DNA from: Vibrio sp. S17_S38
Lineage (GTDB): Bacteria > Pseudomonadota > Gammaproteobacteria > Enterobacterales > Vibrionaceae
Reading direction: 5' to 3'
DNA: 64,000 bases
Assembly: GCF_014694375.1 (NCBI RefSeq)
Contig: NZ_JAAUWW010000018.1
Span: 22,352 to 86,351, forward strand
The stretch's first letter is position 1, and every line of letters begins with the position of its first letter. This document shows positions 36,307-45,745 of the stretch, in pieces. Below the pieces are notes generated by a model, which saw only the letters and a program-made list of their open reading frames with translations, was not told the DNA's origin and ran no database searches. Both the position numbers and the translations under genes were made by a program.

Positions 36307-37734
36307 TTACTGAGCGTTGGCTTCACGCTCCGAAATAAATGCTAATGCCATTTTAATGCGAGAAACAACTCGTTCTTGGCCAATTAATTGCATTGTCGCA
36401 TCAACCGATGGTGATTGACCGCCGCCCGTTACTGCAACACGCAATGGCATACCAATTTTACCCATGCCAATTTCAAGCTCAGAACAAACAGCTTCAATTA
36501 CGCCATGTAGGTTTTCTGTGCTCCAATCGTTTAGTGCTTCAAGTTTGCTAAGCGCTAATTCTAATGGCTCACGAGCAACACCACGCAAGTGTTTCTTGGC
36601 TGCACCCGCTTCAAACTCGGCAAAGTCTTCATAGAAGTAGCGAGATTGCTGCGCTAATTCAATCAAGGTATGGCAACGTTCACCGACCAATTGAATCACT
36701 TCTGTGATAGCAGGACCTTTTGCAAGGCTGATTTCTTGCGCATCTAAGTGCCATTGCAGATATTTAGCCACATATTCTGGCTCTGATGTTTTGATGTAAT
36801 GATTATTGAGCCAAAGTAGTTTATCGGTATTAAAGGCCGATGCTGATTTACTCACATTATCCAAGCTAAAGAATTCAATCATTTCCGCGGTTGAGAAGAT
36901 TTCTTGGTCACCATGAGACCAACCTAAACGCACTAAGTAGTTATTCAATGCATTCGGCAAATAACCTTCATCACGATATTGCATTACACTAACTGCGCCG
37001 TGACGTTTTGATAATTTAGCACCATCATCACCTAAGATCATCGCACAATGAGCAAAGACAGGAACAGGTGCACCTAATGCGTGATAAATATTGATCTGAC
37101 GTGGCGTATTGTTGATATGGTCTTCACCACGAACCACATGAGTGATCGCCATATCCCAGTCATCAACGACAACACAAAAATTATAAGTTGGTGCACCGTC
37201 AGTACGACGAATGATTAAATCATCCATTTGGCTATTGGCAATTTCAATGCGGCCACGGATTTGATCTTCAAAAACCACGCTACCTTCAGTTGGGTTGCGG
37301 AAACGGATCACGCATGGATCACCCTCTTTGGCTGCTTGATTTACCGCAACAATCTTCGGATGATTAGCATCATAACGCGCCATTTCTTTATTTGCTTCTT
37401 GCTCTGCACGAATTTCATCAAGCAAATCTTTCGGTGCGTAGCATTTATAAGCTTTATCTTCAGCAAGCAATTGATCAACGACTTCATTGTAACGATCAAA
37501 ACGTTTAGTTTGGTAGTAAGGACCTTCATCCCAATCCAAGCCCATCCATTGCATGCCTTCTAAAATGGCATCGACTGCTGCTTGAGTTGAACGCTCAATA
37601 TCAGTGTCTTCAATCCGTAAAACAAACTCACCACCTTGGCTTTTCGCGTACAACCAAGAATAAAGCGCAGTACGAGCACCACCAACATGAAGATAGCCAG
37701 TTGGGCTAGGAGCAAAACGTGTTTTAACCGTCAT
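36307..37734 (-). CDS. gltX: Glutamyl-tRNA synthetase
   Basis: 475 aa from the ATG at 37732-37734 ([19 protein letters not shown]), with AGGT 9 nt upstream. The longest frame adds 36 residues that do not resemble the family and would exceed its usual length of about 470 aa. The class I signature [11 protein letters not shown] (HIGH-type) and KLSKRHG (KMSKS-type, about residue 240) are both present. It charges tRNA-Glu in the cytoplasm. It is a single-gene unit ended by its own hairpin. Confidence 0.96.
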   Translation of the reverse strand: MTVKTRFAPSPTGYLHVGGARTALYSWLYAKSQGGEFVLRIEDTDIERSTQAAVDAILEGMQWMGLDWDEGPYYQTKRFDRYNEVVDQLLAEDKAYKCYAPKDLLDEIRAEQEANKEMARYDANHPKIVAVNQAAKEGDPCVIRFRNPTEGSVVFEDQIRGRIEIANSQMDDLIIRRTDGAPTYNFCVVVDDWDMAITHVVRGEDHINNTPRQINIYHALGAPVPVFAHCAMILGDDGAKLSKRHGAVSVMQYRDEGYLPNALNNYLVRLGWSHGDQEIFSTAEMIEFFSLDNVSKSASAFNTDKLLWLNNHYIKTSEPEYVAKYLQWHLDAQEISLAKGPAITEVIQLVGERCHTLIELAQQSRYFYEDFAEFEAGAAKKHLRGVAREPLELALSKLEALNDWSTENLHGVIEAVCSELEIGMGKIGMPLRVAVTGGGQSPSVDATMQLIGQERVVSRIKMALAFISEREANAQ

Positions 37735-37905
37735 TAGAATTACCTTTTGAAACGTATACAAAGAAGAGTAGCCAAACCAATATAATGACTCAGAAAATAA
37801 GAACATTAATGTGATGGCGGTAAGTTGCGCATATTCTAACACTCAAAACCAAACACTCAAATAGCAATACTTCGTTAACGTCATTCTGTCTTTATTCTTT
37901 CATAG

Positions 37906-37941
37906 AAAAAGGAAGATAGCCCATGTAGGAGATCTTCCTTT
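37906..37941 (-). terminator. Likely terminator after the porin gene
   Basis: AAAAAGGAAGAT (37906-37917) pairs with ATCTTCCTTT (37932-37941), and the minus-strand product ends in TTTTTC. It is about 130 nt after the porin stop. Another inverted repeat without a T-run (CAACCATG 38033-38040, CATGGTTG 38055-38062) lies right after that stop and might protect the 3' end. Confidence 0.65.
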
Positions 37942-38072
37942 GATTTATATACTCAAAATATAATGAGTATTTGCTATGTCCGTTTTTTAGTCTTGAAATT
38001 CGGTTTTTTAATCAAACATTGAAGATCAATATCAACCATGATTGCGGCCCTAACCATGGTTGAAAACGGCAA

Positions 38073-39596
38073 TTATTTAATACCAAATGGAATGGTTAGC
38101 GTCACTTTCAAATCGTTTTCATCATTGAATCCGTTTGAGTACACCACCCAATCTTTAGTATTGGAATCATTAACATAATGGGTATAGTAAATACCAAAAT
38201 TAGCACCTTCAAGTGCCCCACTTTGGATGGCGTAGCTCACAAACGCACTACCAGAGTATTCCACTAGATCGTCGGAGCCTTCCCATTCAGAACCAAACGC
38301 ATATACACCGTTTAGACCCATAGTTAGACCTGGCGCACCAAGATCGGAAAGGTCGCGTTTCAACTCACCAAAGAAGCCAAGTTCGCCATCATGGTTGAAA
38401 TCCGAACGGTTGTTCCACCAGATATCATACGCACCATTCGAACCACCGTAGGCTTCGGTCATGCGATAAGCTAAGTTGCCCACATTACCGCGAGTATCAC
38501 TTGAATCAGCTGAAGTATAAGTGCTTTCTAAACGAAGATTATATTGACCAAAAGATTTCGCACTTAAGAATGCCAGTTGATAGGCAGTTTCATCATATTG
38601 ATTATCATCATCAACCACATAAACTTGTGGAGACACATACCAACCACCATCTGTATTCCATTTAAATTTGATATGGGCGTTTTTACGATCACCTTCCGTC
38701 AAACCGGCATAAGCCACATCAAGAAGCATTTGATCATTGATGGTGTAACGCATACCGACAGAATAAACATCACCCGCATCTTCTGCTGTTGAGCCTGTTC
38801 CCGTACGGAAGGTGTATTGCTTTTTATACCAAGGTGCGCGGTATTTATCCGCATACGCAAAACCTAATTCTACAGGCCCAAAAGTCGCACCAATTTCGCC
38901 GCCTTCATAAGTACCCGCCGCATAAGACCAGTTAACGCCCAATGTTGATGGTACGGATGGTTGGTAATAACCACCACGAGCCGTGACATGCTCACCCAAT
39001 TTAAATTTCACCGCCGCAGTCTGGAATGCACCGCCGTTATCCGTACAATCCGCCGCCCAAGTACCAGAACAACCAGTATTACTCCCCGGAGACATTTCAT
39101 ACGGGTTATTGACATTCCAAAAGTTCATTTCATGATCGGGAGAACCGTTATTCCACATATCAAACGTGGTATAAACGTTCACATCCAAACCAACAACATC
39201 ACTGATATAACCGGATTTAAAATCTAACCCTGCGTAAATAGTACCGTGATCTAAGTTTGTATTCTTAGGAGTGTCTTTACCATTTACACCTCCATCGGCA
39301 GCAGCAGTACCAGCACGAGTACGATCTCGCATCCAGATATTAACCGCACCGTTGATAGAGGCATCTTCCCAGAATCCACCTTCATAAGCTTTTTCTTCCA
39401 CTCCTTGACCTGCAATAGAAGTGTCATTAGGCGCAACATCATCCGCAGCCATAGCGCTTGTGGAATATGTCGCCATACCAAACAAAATAGAAGAAACCGC
39501 CGTTCCAACTAATGTTTTATTAAACATAGATTTCGTGGGCATTGTCTTGGTAAGCACTCTCTTCGTGAACATCGCCTTCTTAAATATTTTTTTCAT
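38073..39596 (-). CDS. OprD/ChiP-family outer-membrane porin
   Basis: 507 aa from the ATG at 39594-39596, which has AGGGA 6-7 nt upstream; the longest frame uses an unsupported TTG. The N-terminus is unusually long and repetitive (FTKRVLTKTMPTKSMFNKT) before a normal signal core ending SAMA. The mature part has many alternating beta strands and ends TLTIPFGIK. The layout (GGFWEDASINGAVNIWMRDR near the mature start, LGVNWSYAAGTYEGGEIGA, WWNNRSDFNHDGELGFF) is that of OprD-family porins related to chitoporin ChiP. The substrate is probably a small oligosaccharide such as chitooligosaccharide; this is inferred from the family only. Confidence 0.78.
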   Translation of the reverse strand: MKKIFKKAMFTKRVLTKTMPTKSMFNKTLVGTAVSSILFGMATYSTSAMAADDVAPNDTSIAGQGVEEKAYEGGFWEDASINGAVNIWMRDRTRAGTAAADGGVNGKDTPKNTNLDHGTIYAGLDFKSGYISDVVGLDVNVYTTFDMWNNGSPDHEMNFWNVNNPYEMSPGSNTGCSGTWAADCTDNGGAFQTAAVKFKLGEHVTARGGYYQPSVPSTLGVNWSYAAGTYEGGEIGATFGPVELGFAYADKYRAPWYKKQYTFRTGTGSTAEDAGDVYSVGMRYTINDQMLLDVAYAGLTEGDRKNAHIKFKWNTDGGWYVSPQVYVVDDDNQYDETAYQLAFLSAKSFGQYNLRLESTYTSADSSDTRGNVGNLAYRMTEAYGGSNGAYDIWWNNRSDFNHDGELGFFGELKRDLSDLGAPGLTMGLNGVYAFGSEWEGSDDLVEYSGSAFVSYAIQSGALEGANFGIYYTHYVNDSNTKDWVVYSNGFNDENDLKVTLTIPFGIK

Positions 39597-40108
39597 ATAT
39601 AATCCCTGATTTTCTTTGTTTTTTTGATTATTAGCCTTCAATCATCCAGACTGATTTCATGGCTCGTAATTACTAACGAAACTCAGCATGCCATCTTTTT
39701 TTGAACAAAAATCAAATCTATTTTTAAATACGACCACCTTCAAATTTAGGCAAATATAAAAACACATAACTCTTATAAAACAACAGATTAAGTCAATATA
39801 AAAAAACATCAACTAGGGAGGGATACGATAATGAGTAAGGATTTTTATCTTTTTTAAACTTTTTCGAGATCTTCATCACTCTGTATTCATAAATTTAAAT
39901 ATTCATTTAGACTCACAAACCATAAATTTTGAACTGTGCCACAGAATTTTCACTGTCAAAAACGTCAATAACCATTATATTCAATAAGTTAAACAAATTC
40001 AGAGTCATTAAATATGAATTCACCAATAGATAAAGTAGCGTTGATGCACCTTATTAAATAAGCAGTAATTTAGATGATGGAAGTAGAGTAAATAAAGTGG
40101 AAGACATG
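39597..40108. other. Long intergenic region between the porin gene and copA
   Basis: About 510 nt, very AT-rich, holding the porin promoter on the minus strand. One feature stands out: a 9-codon plus-strand frame at 39831-39857 (MSKDFYLF then stop) preceded by a strong GGGAGGG ribosome binding site. No longer gene, RNA gene or clear repeat was found. Confidence 0.4.
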
Positions 40109-40140
40109 CTTGACCATGACGCGATGGGAAGGTTTATAGT
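40109..40140 (+). promoter_or_regulatory. CueR-type copper-responsive promoter of copA
   Basis: TTGACC (40110-40115) and TATAGT (40135-40140) are separated by 19 bp, the over-long spacer typical of MerR-family promoters. The spacer holds the dyad CCAT-6-ATGG within CTTGACC...GGAAGGTTTA, very similar to the E. coli copA operator. The start codon is 31 nt downstream. No cueR gene is in the window. Confidence 0.88.
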
Positions 40141-40171
40141 GTGGTTAGTTTGTTATTTAAGGACGTTATCT

Positions 40172-42973
40172 ATGTTTCAATATCAACTTATTCTGACTGG
40201 TTTGAATTGTATGGGCTGCGCACGTAAAGCCGAAACCGCTCTAAACTCAGTGCCTAATACTCAAGTAAAAAACATCACCCCAACTGAAGCTACAGTTGCG
40301 AGTTCGGCCAGCTTATCGACGTTAAATCAAGCGTTAGATTCGCTAGGTTATTACGCATCGCAACAACTGAACTTCTCTTTATCTGGACTCAGTTGTGGCC
40401 GTTGTGTCGCTAAGCTAAAAACAGCGTTTGACGAATGGGATAATATAGATGACTTTCAAGTGGACAAAACAACACTTACTTTGCGCGGAAAAGTAGAAAG
40501 TACCGATGTCATTGCACAAGTAGAAGCGATTGGTTATCAAGCAAAACTAGTTGAAGAATTCACTATTGAACCGCCTATTATCGAACAACCCATCCCTGAA
40601 AAAAGCGCAATCATTGAACCAGGTTCGAGTTCTAAACAAGATAAATTAACAACAGAGCCTCAAATTCAGCACAGCCGAGACAATAACGATACTGAAACTA
40701 GCTTACATTTTATTATTTCTGGTATGACTTGTGCCAGTTGTGTCTCGTCGGTTGAAAAATCCATCCAACAAGTAAATGGCGTTAGTAAAGTTCAAGTGAA
40801 TCTGGCGGAACAAACCGCTTGGGTGACTGCGCCTTCTATTAAGATTGATGAGACTCAAATCATCATTGACGCCGTTCACGCAGCAGGTTATCAAGCAGAA
40901 CTCGTTATCGATGAAGCGAGTATGCGCGAGCAGCAACAGGCCACTTTCCAAAAAGCCTTAAAAACCAATAAAAACAATGCGATTGCAGGGCTTGTGATCG
41001 GAGCTCCATTAATGGCTTGGGGTGTTTTTGGTGGCAACATGATGATCCGTAATACCATGGATCAAATGACATGGGGCGCGATAGGGTTACTCTGCCTGTG
41101 GTTACTGGCCACTGCTGGACGCCCATTTTTCGCCAATGCGTGGCAAGCACTGCAACATAAACGCGCAACCATGGATACGCTAGTCGCATTAGGTACTGGG
41201 GCGGCGTGGTTTTATTCCATGCTCGTTGTCATTATTCCGATGTGGTTTCCAGCGCAGGCAAGACATGTATATTTTGAAGCCAGCGCCATGATCATTGGTT
41301 TAATTTCGCTTGGTCATTATATTGAAGCAAAAGCCAAAGCACGCACCACTCAATCACTACAAGCTTTAATCGATCTTCAACCAAAAACGGCAATCGTTAT
41401 TATTGAGGGATCAGAAACTACACTAGCAGTCGAAAAAATTACCGCAGGCATGCACATTCGAGTCCGCCCCGGTCAACAAATTCCTGTCGATGGTAAAGTT
41501 GTGCAAGGTGAGTCTTATATTAATGAATCCATGCTCACTGGCGAGCCAATGGCAACCCATAAACAAATTGATGATGTCGTTTTTACTGGCACGATTAACC
41601 AAGATGGCAGCTTAATAGTAGAAGCAACGATGGTTGGATCTCACACTACACTTGCTCGCATTATCAAGATGGTTCGCCAAGCCCAAAGCAGTAAGCCGCA
41701 ACTGGCCAAACTCGCCGATAAAATCTCCGCAGTGTTTGTACCAGTGGTGGTGTGTATTGCTATTTTTGCCGCTGTAGTTTGGTATTTTTTCGGCCCAACG
41801 CCACAAGCCAGTTATATGCTAGTGGTCGCCACGACCGTGCTCATCATTGCTTGCCCATGCGCATTAGGTTTAGCCACACCACTTTCAGTGACGGTCGGCA
41901 TTGGTAAAGCAGCGGAATTTGGCGTATTAATTAAAGATGCTGAAGTACTACAAACGGCCAGCCAAATTAATACAGTAGTATTTGATAAAACAGGCACACT
42001 GACACAAGGAAAACCAAGTGTTCAGCAATTAAACATGTTTGATGAGCATGATCAATCCAACATCTTGACTGCGATTTATCACATTGAATCTCAATCTGAG
42101 CATCCTTTAGCGCAAGCCGTTTGTGAATACATAAAACAACAACCTAGCTTCGATATTCATAAAAAAATCAATATAAACGCATTTAAAGCTGAACGCGGAT
42201 TAGGTGTTCAAGCAAATATTCAAAATAATGGTGATAGCAAAACTGTTTATATTGGTAGCCCACGCTATTTACGCGAAAACAATATTGATATCAGTGCAGG
42301 TGAAGCTCAGTTAGCTATGTTTGAACAACAAGCCTTTACACCTATTTCAGTAGCATTCGATGGTCAACTGGTCGCCGTTATGGGTATTTCAGATCCTATA
42401 CGCGATGATGCCAAGCAAGCAGTTAAGGCCCTAAAGAATCAACATATCAAAGTCGTTCTCTTATCGGGGGATAATCAAAAAGTGGCTGAGGCCATTGGTA
42501 AACAGCTTGATATTGACCATGTGATTGCAGAAGTTCTACCCGAGCAAAAAGCAGAAAAAATCATAGAGCTACAAAATGAAACGATAAAAGGGAAAAAGTG
42601 CAAAGTTGCGATGGTCGGCGATGGCGTTAATGATGCACCTGCGTTAGCGCAAGCCGATGTTGGCATAGCAATGGGAAGTGGATCGGACGTAGCGATTGAA
42701 AGTGCGCAGATGACATTACTGCATTCTTCCCCATTGGCCTTAGTCGATGCTATTGAATTATCTAAAGCCACTGTTAACAACATTAAACAAAACCTATTTG
42801 GGGCGTTTGTTTATAACTCTTTAGGTATTCCGGTTGCCGCAGGCGTGTTGTATCCTGTGTTTGGCTTTATGTTAAGCCCTGTTTTTGCGGGTGCTGCCAT
42901 GGCATTATCTTCGATTACCGTCGTCAGCAACGCCAACCGATTACGCTTATTTAAACCAAGTCGAAATAAATAA
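40172..42973 (+). CDS. copA: CopA, Cu(I)-exporting P1B-type ATPase
   Basis: 933 aa from the ATG at 40172, with AGGA 8 nt upstream. A longer frame from a GTG at 40097 is rejected because it would overlap the promoter. Three N-terminal metal-binding domains carry CMGC, CGRC and CASC; E. coli CopA has two. These are followed by eight membrane segments, TGEP (actuator), CPC (about residue 560), phosphorylated DKTGT (about 605), SEHP and GDGVNDAPAL. It pumps Cu(I) from the cytoplasm to the periplasm for copper tolerance. A TraB/GumN gene follows after 41 nt on the same strand. Confidence 0.95.
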   Translation: MFQYQLILTGLNCMGCARKAETALNSVPNTQVKNITPTEATVASSASLSTLNQALDSLGYYASQQLNFSLSGLSCGRCVAKLKTAFDEWDNIDDFQVDKTTLTLRGKVESTDVIAQVEAIGYQAKLVEEFTIEPPIIEQPIPEKSAIIEPGSSSKQDKLTTEPQIQHSRDNNDTETSLHFIISGMTCASCVSSVEKSIQQVNGVSKVQVNLAEQTAWVTAPSIKIDETQIIIDAVHAAGYQAELVIDEASMREQQQATFQKALKTNKNNAIAGLVIGAPLMAWGVFGGNMMIRNTMDQMTWGAIGLLCLWLLATAGRPFFANAWQALQHKRATMDTLVALGTGAAWFYSMLVVIIPMWFPAQARHVYFEASAMIIGLISLGHYIEAKAKARTTQSLQALIDLQPKTAIVIIEGSETTLAVEKITAGMHIRVRPGQQIPVDGKVVQGESYINESMLTGEPMATHKQIDDVVFTGTINQDGSLIVEATMVGSHTTLARIIKMVRQAQSSKPQLAKLADKISAVFVPVVVCIAIFAAVVWYFFGPTPQASYMLVVATTVLIIACPCALGLATPLSVTVGIGKAAEFGVLIKDAEVLQTASQINTVVFDKTGTLTQGKPSVQQLNMFDEHDQSNILTAIYHIESQSEHPLAQAVCEYIKQQPSFDIHKKININAFKAERGLGVQANIQNNGDSKTVYIGSPRYLRENNIDISAGEAQLAMFEQQAFTPISVAFDGQLVAVMGISDPIRDDAKQAVKALKNQHIKVVLLSGDNQKVAEAIGKQLDIDHVIAEVLPEQKAEKIIELQNETIKGKKCKVAMVGDGVNDAPALAQADVGIAMGSGSDVAIESAQMTLLHSSPLALVDAIELSKATVNNIKQNLFGAFVYNSLGIPVAAGVLYPVFGFMLSPVFAGAAMALSSITVVSNANRLRLFKPSRNK

Positions 42974-43014
42974 GATTGGATTGATAAGAGTTGAAATCTT
43001 AAAGAGAATTAACA

Positions 43015-43896
43015 ATGAAGAAATGGTTCAAATTGCCCTACTACCTTCTTGGTTGCCTACTCGGTAGCCAAGTTGCCAGTGTTCAAGCTGAACCATTAAT
43101 TTGGCAAGCAACCAAAGATAAGCAAACCTTAATGCTGATAGGGACAGTACATATTGGCCAAGCCAGCATGTACCCGCTTCCACATCAACTTAATCAGTTT
43201 TTAGCCCATAGTGATGGATTGATCGTCGAGACTGATATTAATCAACCAATGCCACACCTTGATTTTTCGGATGCTACGCCAACGAAAGCCTATCTTTCTT
43301 CTCAACAACAAAATCAACTAGAAATTATTTCCAAACAACTGAGTCTTGATTTTGATGCTCTAGCAAAACTTCCACCTTGGATTGTGGCTATTTCGCTTGA
43401 AAATGAAAGTTACAAAGCACTCAAACTACAGCCTAAGTTAGGTGTTGATAGCATGTTGATGCAGCAAGCAGATGAACAAGGTATCCCACTATTAAGTTTT
43501 GAAACCTTAACAGAGCAATTCGATCTACTGCAAAACCTGCCTAATGATGGTAAAGATTTACTTCTCGACACTCTCGATAATTGGGAGCAAGGACAAGATT
43601 TTTATACGTGTATGCTAGAAAGCTGGCAGGCAGGTGATTCAAACAAGTTAAATGAGATGTTAAACGCGACAGAATGGGATGACAAAACCACCCACGCTTT
43701 ACTCATCGATAGAAACCAGCGTTGGGTAAAACAACTGATTAGTCCTGAATTTATTTCGAAACAAGGTCGCTATGTTATCGCTGTCGGTACGATGCACTTT
43801 TTGGGTTCAAATAGCGTAATAGACTTACTTAAACAACAAGGCTATCAAGTGAAACAAATAACCCAATCTGTCAGCACTGATTGCTCATTTGAATAA
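43015..43896 (+). CDS. TraB/GumN family protein
   Basis: 293 aa. A signal peptide (about residues 1-25, ending in VQA) precedes a TraB/GumN domain. Its paired motifs are LIGTVHIG (about residues 41-48) with LIVETD and, near the end, AVGTMHFLG (about 258-266). The two GxxH motifs are thought to form a metal-dependent peptidase-like site in this superfamily (related to Tiki). It is probably periplasmic. The 41-nt gap after copA and absence of a terminator suggest co-transcription under the copper-responsive promoter. Confidence 0.85.
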   Translation: MKKWFKLPYYLLGCLLGSQVASVQAEPLIWQATKDKQTLMLIGTVHIGQASMYPLPHQLNQFLAHSDGLIVETDINQPMPHLDFSDATPTKAYLSSQQQNQLEIISKQLSLDFDALAKLPPWIVAISLENESYKALKLQPKLGVDSMLMQQADEQGIPLLSFETLTEQFDLLQNLPNDGKDLLLDTLDNWEQGQDFYTCMLESWQAGDSNKLNEMLNATEWDDKTTHALLIDRNQRWVKQLISPEFISKQGRYVIAVGTMHFLGSNSVIDLLKQQGYQVKQITQSVSTDCSFE

Positions 43897-43923
43897 CCGC
43901 TGAGTAAAGCGAAGATACGTTAC

Positions 43924-44451
43924 TTACTTCACAACTAAATGATTACGGTTATCGCGGCTTTGCTTAATTAGCTCATCGCCCATTTCAACTTGCGCTGACT
44001 TTGCCAAGCGATCGTAAAGCAAAACATTAACACTGGCGGCTAAATTCATGCATCCCACCGTTGGCACATAAACCACCGCATCCGCTTTTGATACCACAGC
44101 TTGATCGATACTGCCATCTTCTGGGCCAAACACGTAAATCGCTTTTTCAGGATGTACAAAAGCAGGTAATGGTGTCGCACCTTCTGCCAACTCCACACAC
44201 ACAACTTTAGTATCAGCATCTAAATCAGCTAGCATTTGATCCACACCATTTAGCGGTATATGACGGGCAGCACTTTTAGTGTCAGTATGAAATTTTACTG
44301 CTTTTTCATAACGAACTCCCGTATACCGAACCGCATCCACACGATAACACCCAGCTGCGCGCATCACTGCCCCTACATTTGAAGGACTTTTAGGATTGGT
44401 TAAACCAATAGCGACATAAGACTGAGTAAGGTGAGTGTTTGAAGTAAGCAT
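43924..44451 (-). CDS. TrmH/SpoU-family RNA methyltransferase
   Basis: 175 aa from the ATG at 44449-44451 (MLTSNTHL). A longer frame to 44514 adds 21 residues rich in Phe and Tyr that do not look like the family. The SPOUT fold motifs are NPKSPSNVGAVMRAAGC (motif 1), YVFGPEDGSI (motif 2) and VPTVGCMNLAASVNVLLYD (motif 3, AdoMet trefoil knot). It is likely to be a 2'-O-methyltransferase acting on tRNA or rRNA; the target site is not readable. It converges with the TraB gene, with only 27 nt between stops. Confidence 0.85.
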   Translation of the reverse strand: MLTSNTHLTQSYVAIGLTNPKSPSNVGAVMRAAGCYRVDAVRYTGVRYEKAVKFHTDTKSAARHIPLNGVDQMLADLDADTKVVCVELAEGATPLPAFVHPEKAIYVFGPEDGSIDQAVVSKADAVVYVPTVGCMNLAASVNVLLYDRLAKSAQVEMGDELIKQSRDNRNHLVVK

Positions 44452-44629
44452 AAAGGTGTCATCGAAGAAAAAAGTGGGCGTATAGTAGCAAAGAAAAGCA
44501 AAAGGGTCTTGCATCAAAACACAAGACTCTCAATAAGATTAACCTCACCTAACTTGAAGCTGCAATCTTGTTGGCTAAGCTTATTTACCACCTCACTGCA
44601 ACTCCAATTACTTTAGGTAATAACTGCCT

Positions 44630-45559
44630 TTACTGAGAAGGCTTTTCCGATAGTGTGGCCTTATAACGCAGCAGATAATCAATCTTGCCATCGTCTTTAA
44701 ACAATTTCTTAAACGCTTTCTTATCGTAGGCGTTGAATTGCCCCATTTGCTTAGCTGATAAATTCGATCCACCAACGTCAGTCGTATCGACCGCTAAGAT
44801 GTATTCACTCACCGTTTTAACCGCTTTAGCGTAACCATCTTTAGAATTTAAATTGAAAATGGTGGCATCTATTTTTTTACGAACTTCTTGAGACCAATAA
44901 AATTCCAAAAATGGTACCGGCTTATCTGGTTTATCCCAACTCACGCCACGAGTGAAATACATAAGAGAGCGGTAAAGATCGTTCTGAAAATGTTTGATGC
45001 CTAATGATGTAGGAAGCTGGTCATAACCAATAGGGTTACTGTTCACGTCAAATAACCATGTATTGCCATCTTTTTGCATTTGCGTCCAAAATTTATCCAT
45101 TCCTTTGATATCACGGTAATCTTTCGCAACAACGACATTGACATGAAAGTCCGCGCCACCTTCTGGCATTTCATAAAAAACATTAAACGTATGATGACCA
45201 TCCGTGAGGTAATAATCACCATCTGGCGCAATCACCACCGTTTTCATATCTTGTTTACGCTTGCCTACAGCTAACTGGCAAGTAAAGCTGGATGGATTAT
45301 TCGGGTTTGCATTAGCAGAAATTTTTCCCATACCCTTTTGGCCATTCGCTTCGCACACCTCATCAAACATTTTCTCACGATCAAATTGATAACGACCGAG
45401 CTTATACATGATTTGGTCATACCCAACCGAAGGCTGAGTTGGAATAAGTTCGTGCAAACTGACATTGACAACATCACCTACTTTTACATCGTTTGCGTAT
45501 GATGACGGTGTAAACAAACACATAACCCCAAGCATCACCGAGATAATTTTCTTATTCAT
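44630..45559 (-). CDS. Secreted ParB/Srx-fold protein (ParBc_2-like)
   Basis: 309 aa with a clear signal peptide (about residues 1-22, ending in SYA) and a good AGAGGAATAA ribosome binding site. A ParB/sulfiredoxin-like domain follows, with VSLHELIPTQPSVGYDQI near the start and YLTDGHHTFNVFYEM (about 117-131) in the nucleotide-binding-like position. Such proteins are annotated as ParB/Srx N-terminal domain proteins, but export to the periplasm excludes chromosome partitioning. Its function is unknown. It stands alone between non-coding gaps. Confidence 0.78.
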   Translation of the reverse strand: MNKKIISVMLGVMCLFTPSSYANDVKVGDVVNVSLHELIPTQPSVGYDQIMYKLGRYQFDREKMFDEVCEANGQKGMGKISANANPNNPSSFTCQLAVGKRKQDMKTVVIAPDGDYYLTDGHHTFNVFYEMPEGGADFHVNVVVAKDYRDIKGMDKFWTQMQKDGNTWLFDVNSNPIGYDQLPTSLGIKHFQNDLYRSLMYFTRGVSWDKPDKPVPFLEFYWSQEVRKKIDATIFNLNSKDGYAKAVKTVSEYILAVDTTDVGGSNLSAKQMGQFNAYDKKAFKKLFKDDGKIDYLLRYKATLSEKPSQ

Positions 45560-45745
45560 TTATTCCTCTAAATCGTAAATTAATAAATCAGACAAACAGA
45601 ATAAGCCTAAATCATGACAAATAAATGTCTGGGTGCTTAACCAAACCATTAAAAACAAAGAAAGCAAAGCAGTCTCACCTGAAACCACTATGCACTGACT
45701 TTAATAAATTGAGGGGGAGCATTTCCCAAAACTTAAAATGGACAA

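Noticed and set aside
37228..37563. 111-codon frame opposite to gltX
   Set aside because: It is antisense to a conserved domain and has composition typical of a shadow frame.
37735..37842. Possible 36-residue extension of GltX
   Set aside because: The extension is unlike glutamyl-tRNA synthetases, and the family start [11 protein letters not shown] follows closely after the ATG at 37734.
40097..40171. Possible 25-codon N-terminal extension of CopA
   Set aside because: It begins at a GTG without a ribosome binding site and overlaps the CueR-type promoter; the ATG at 40172 has AGGA upstream.
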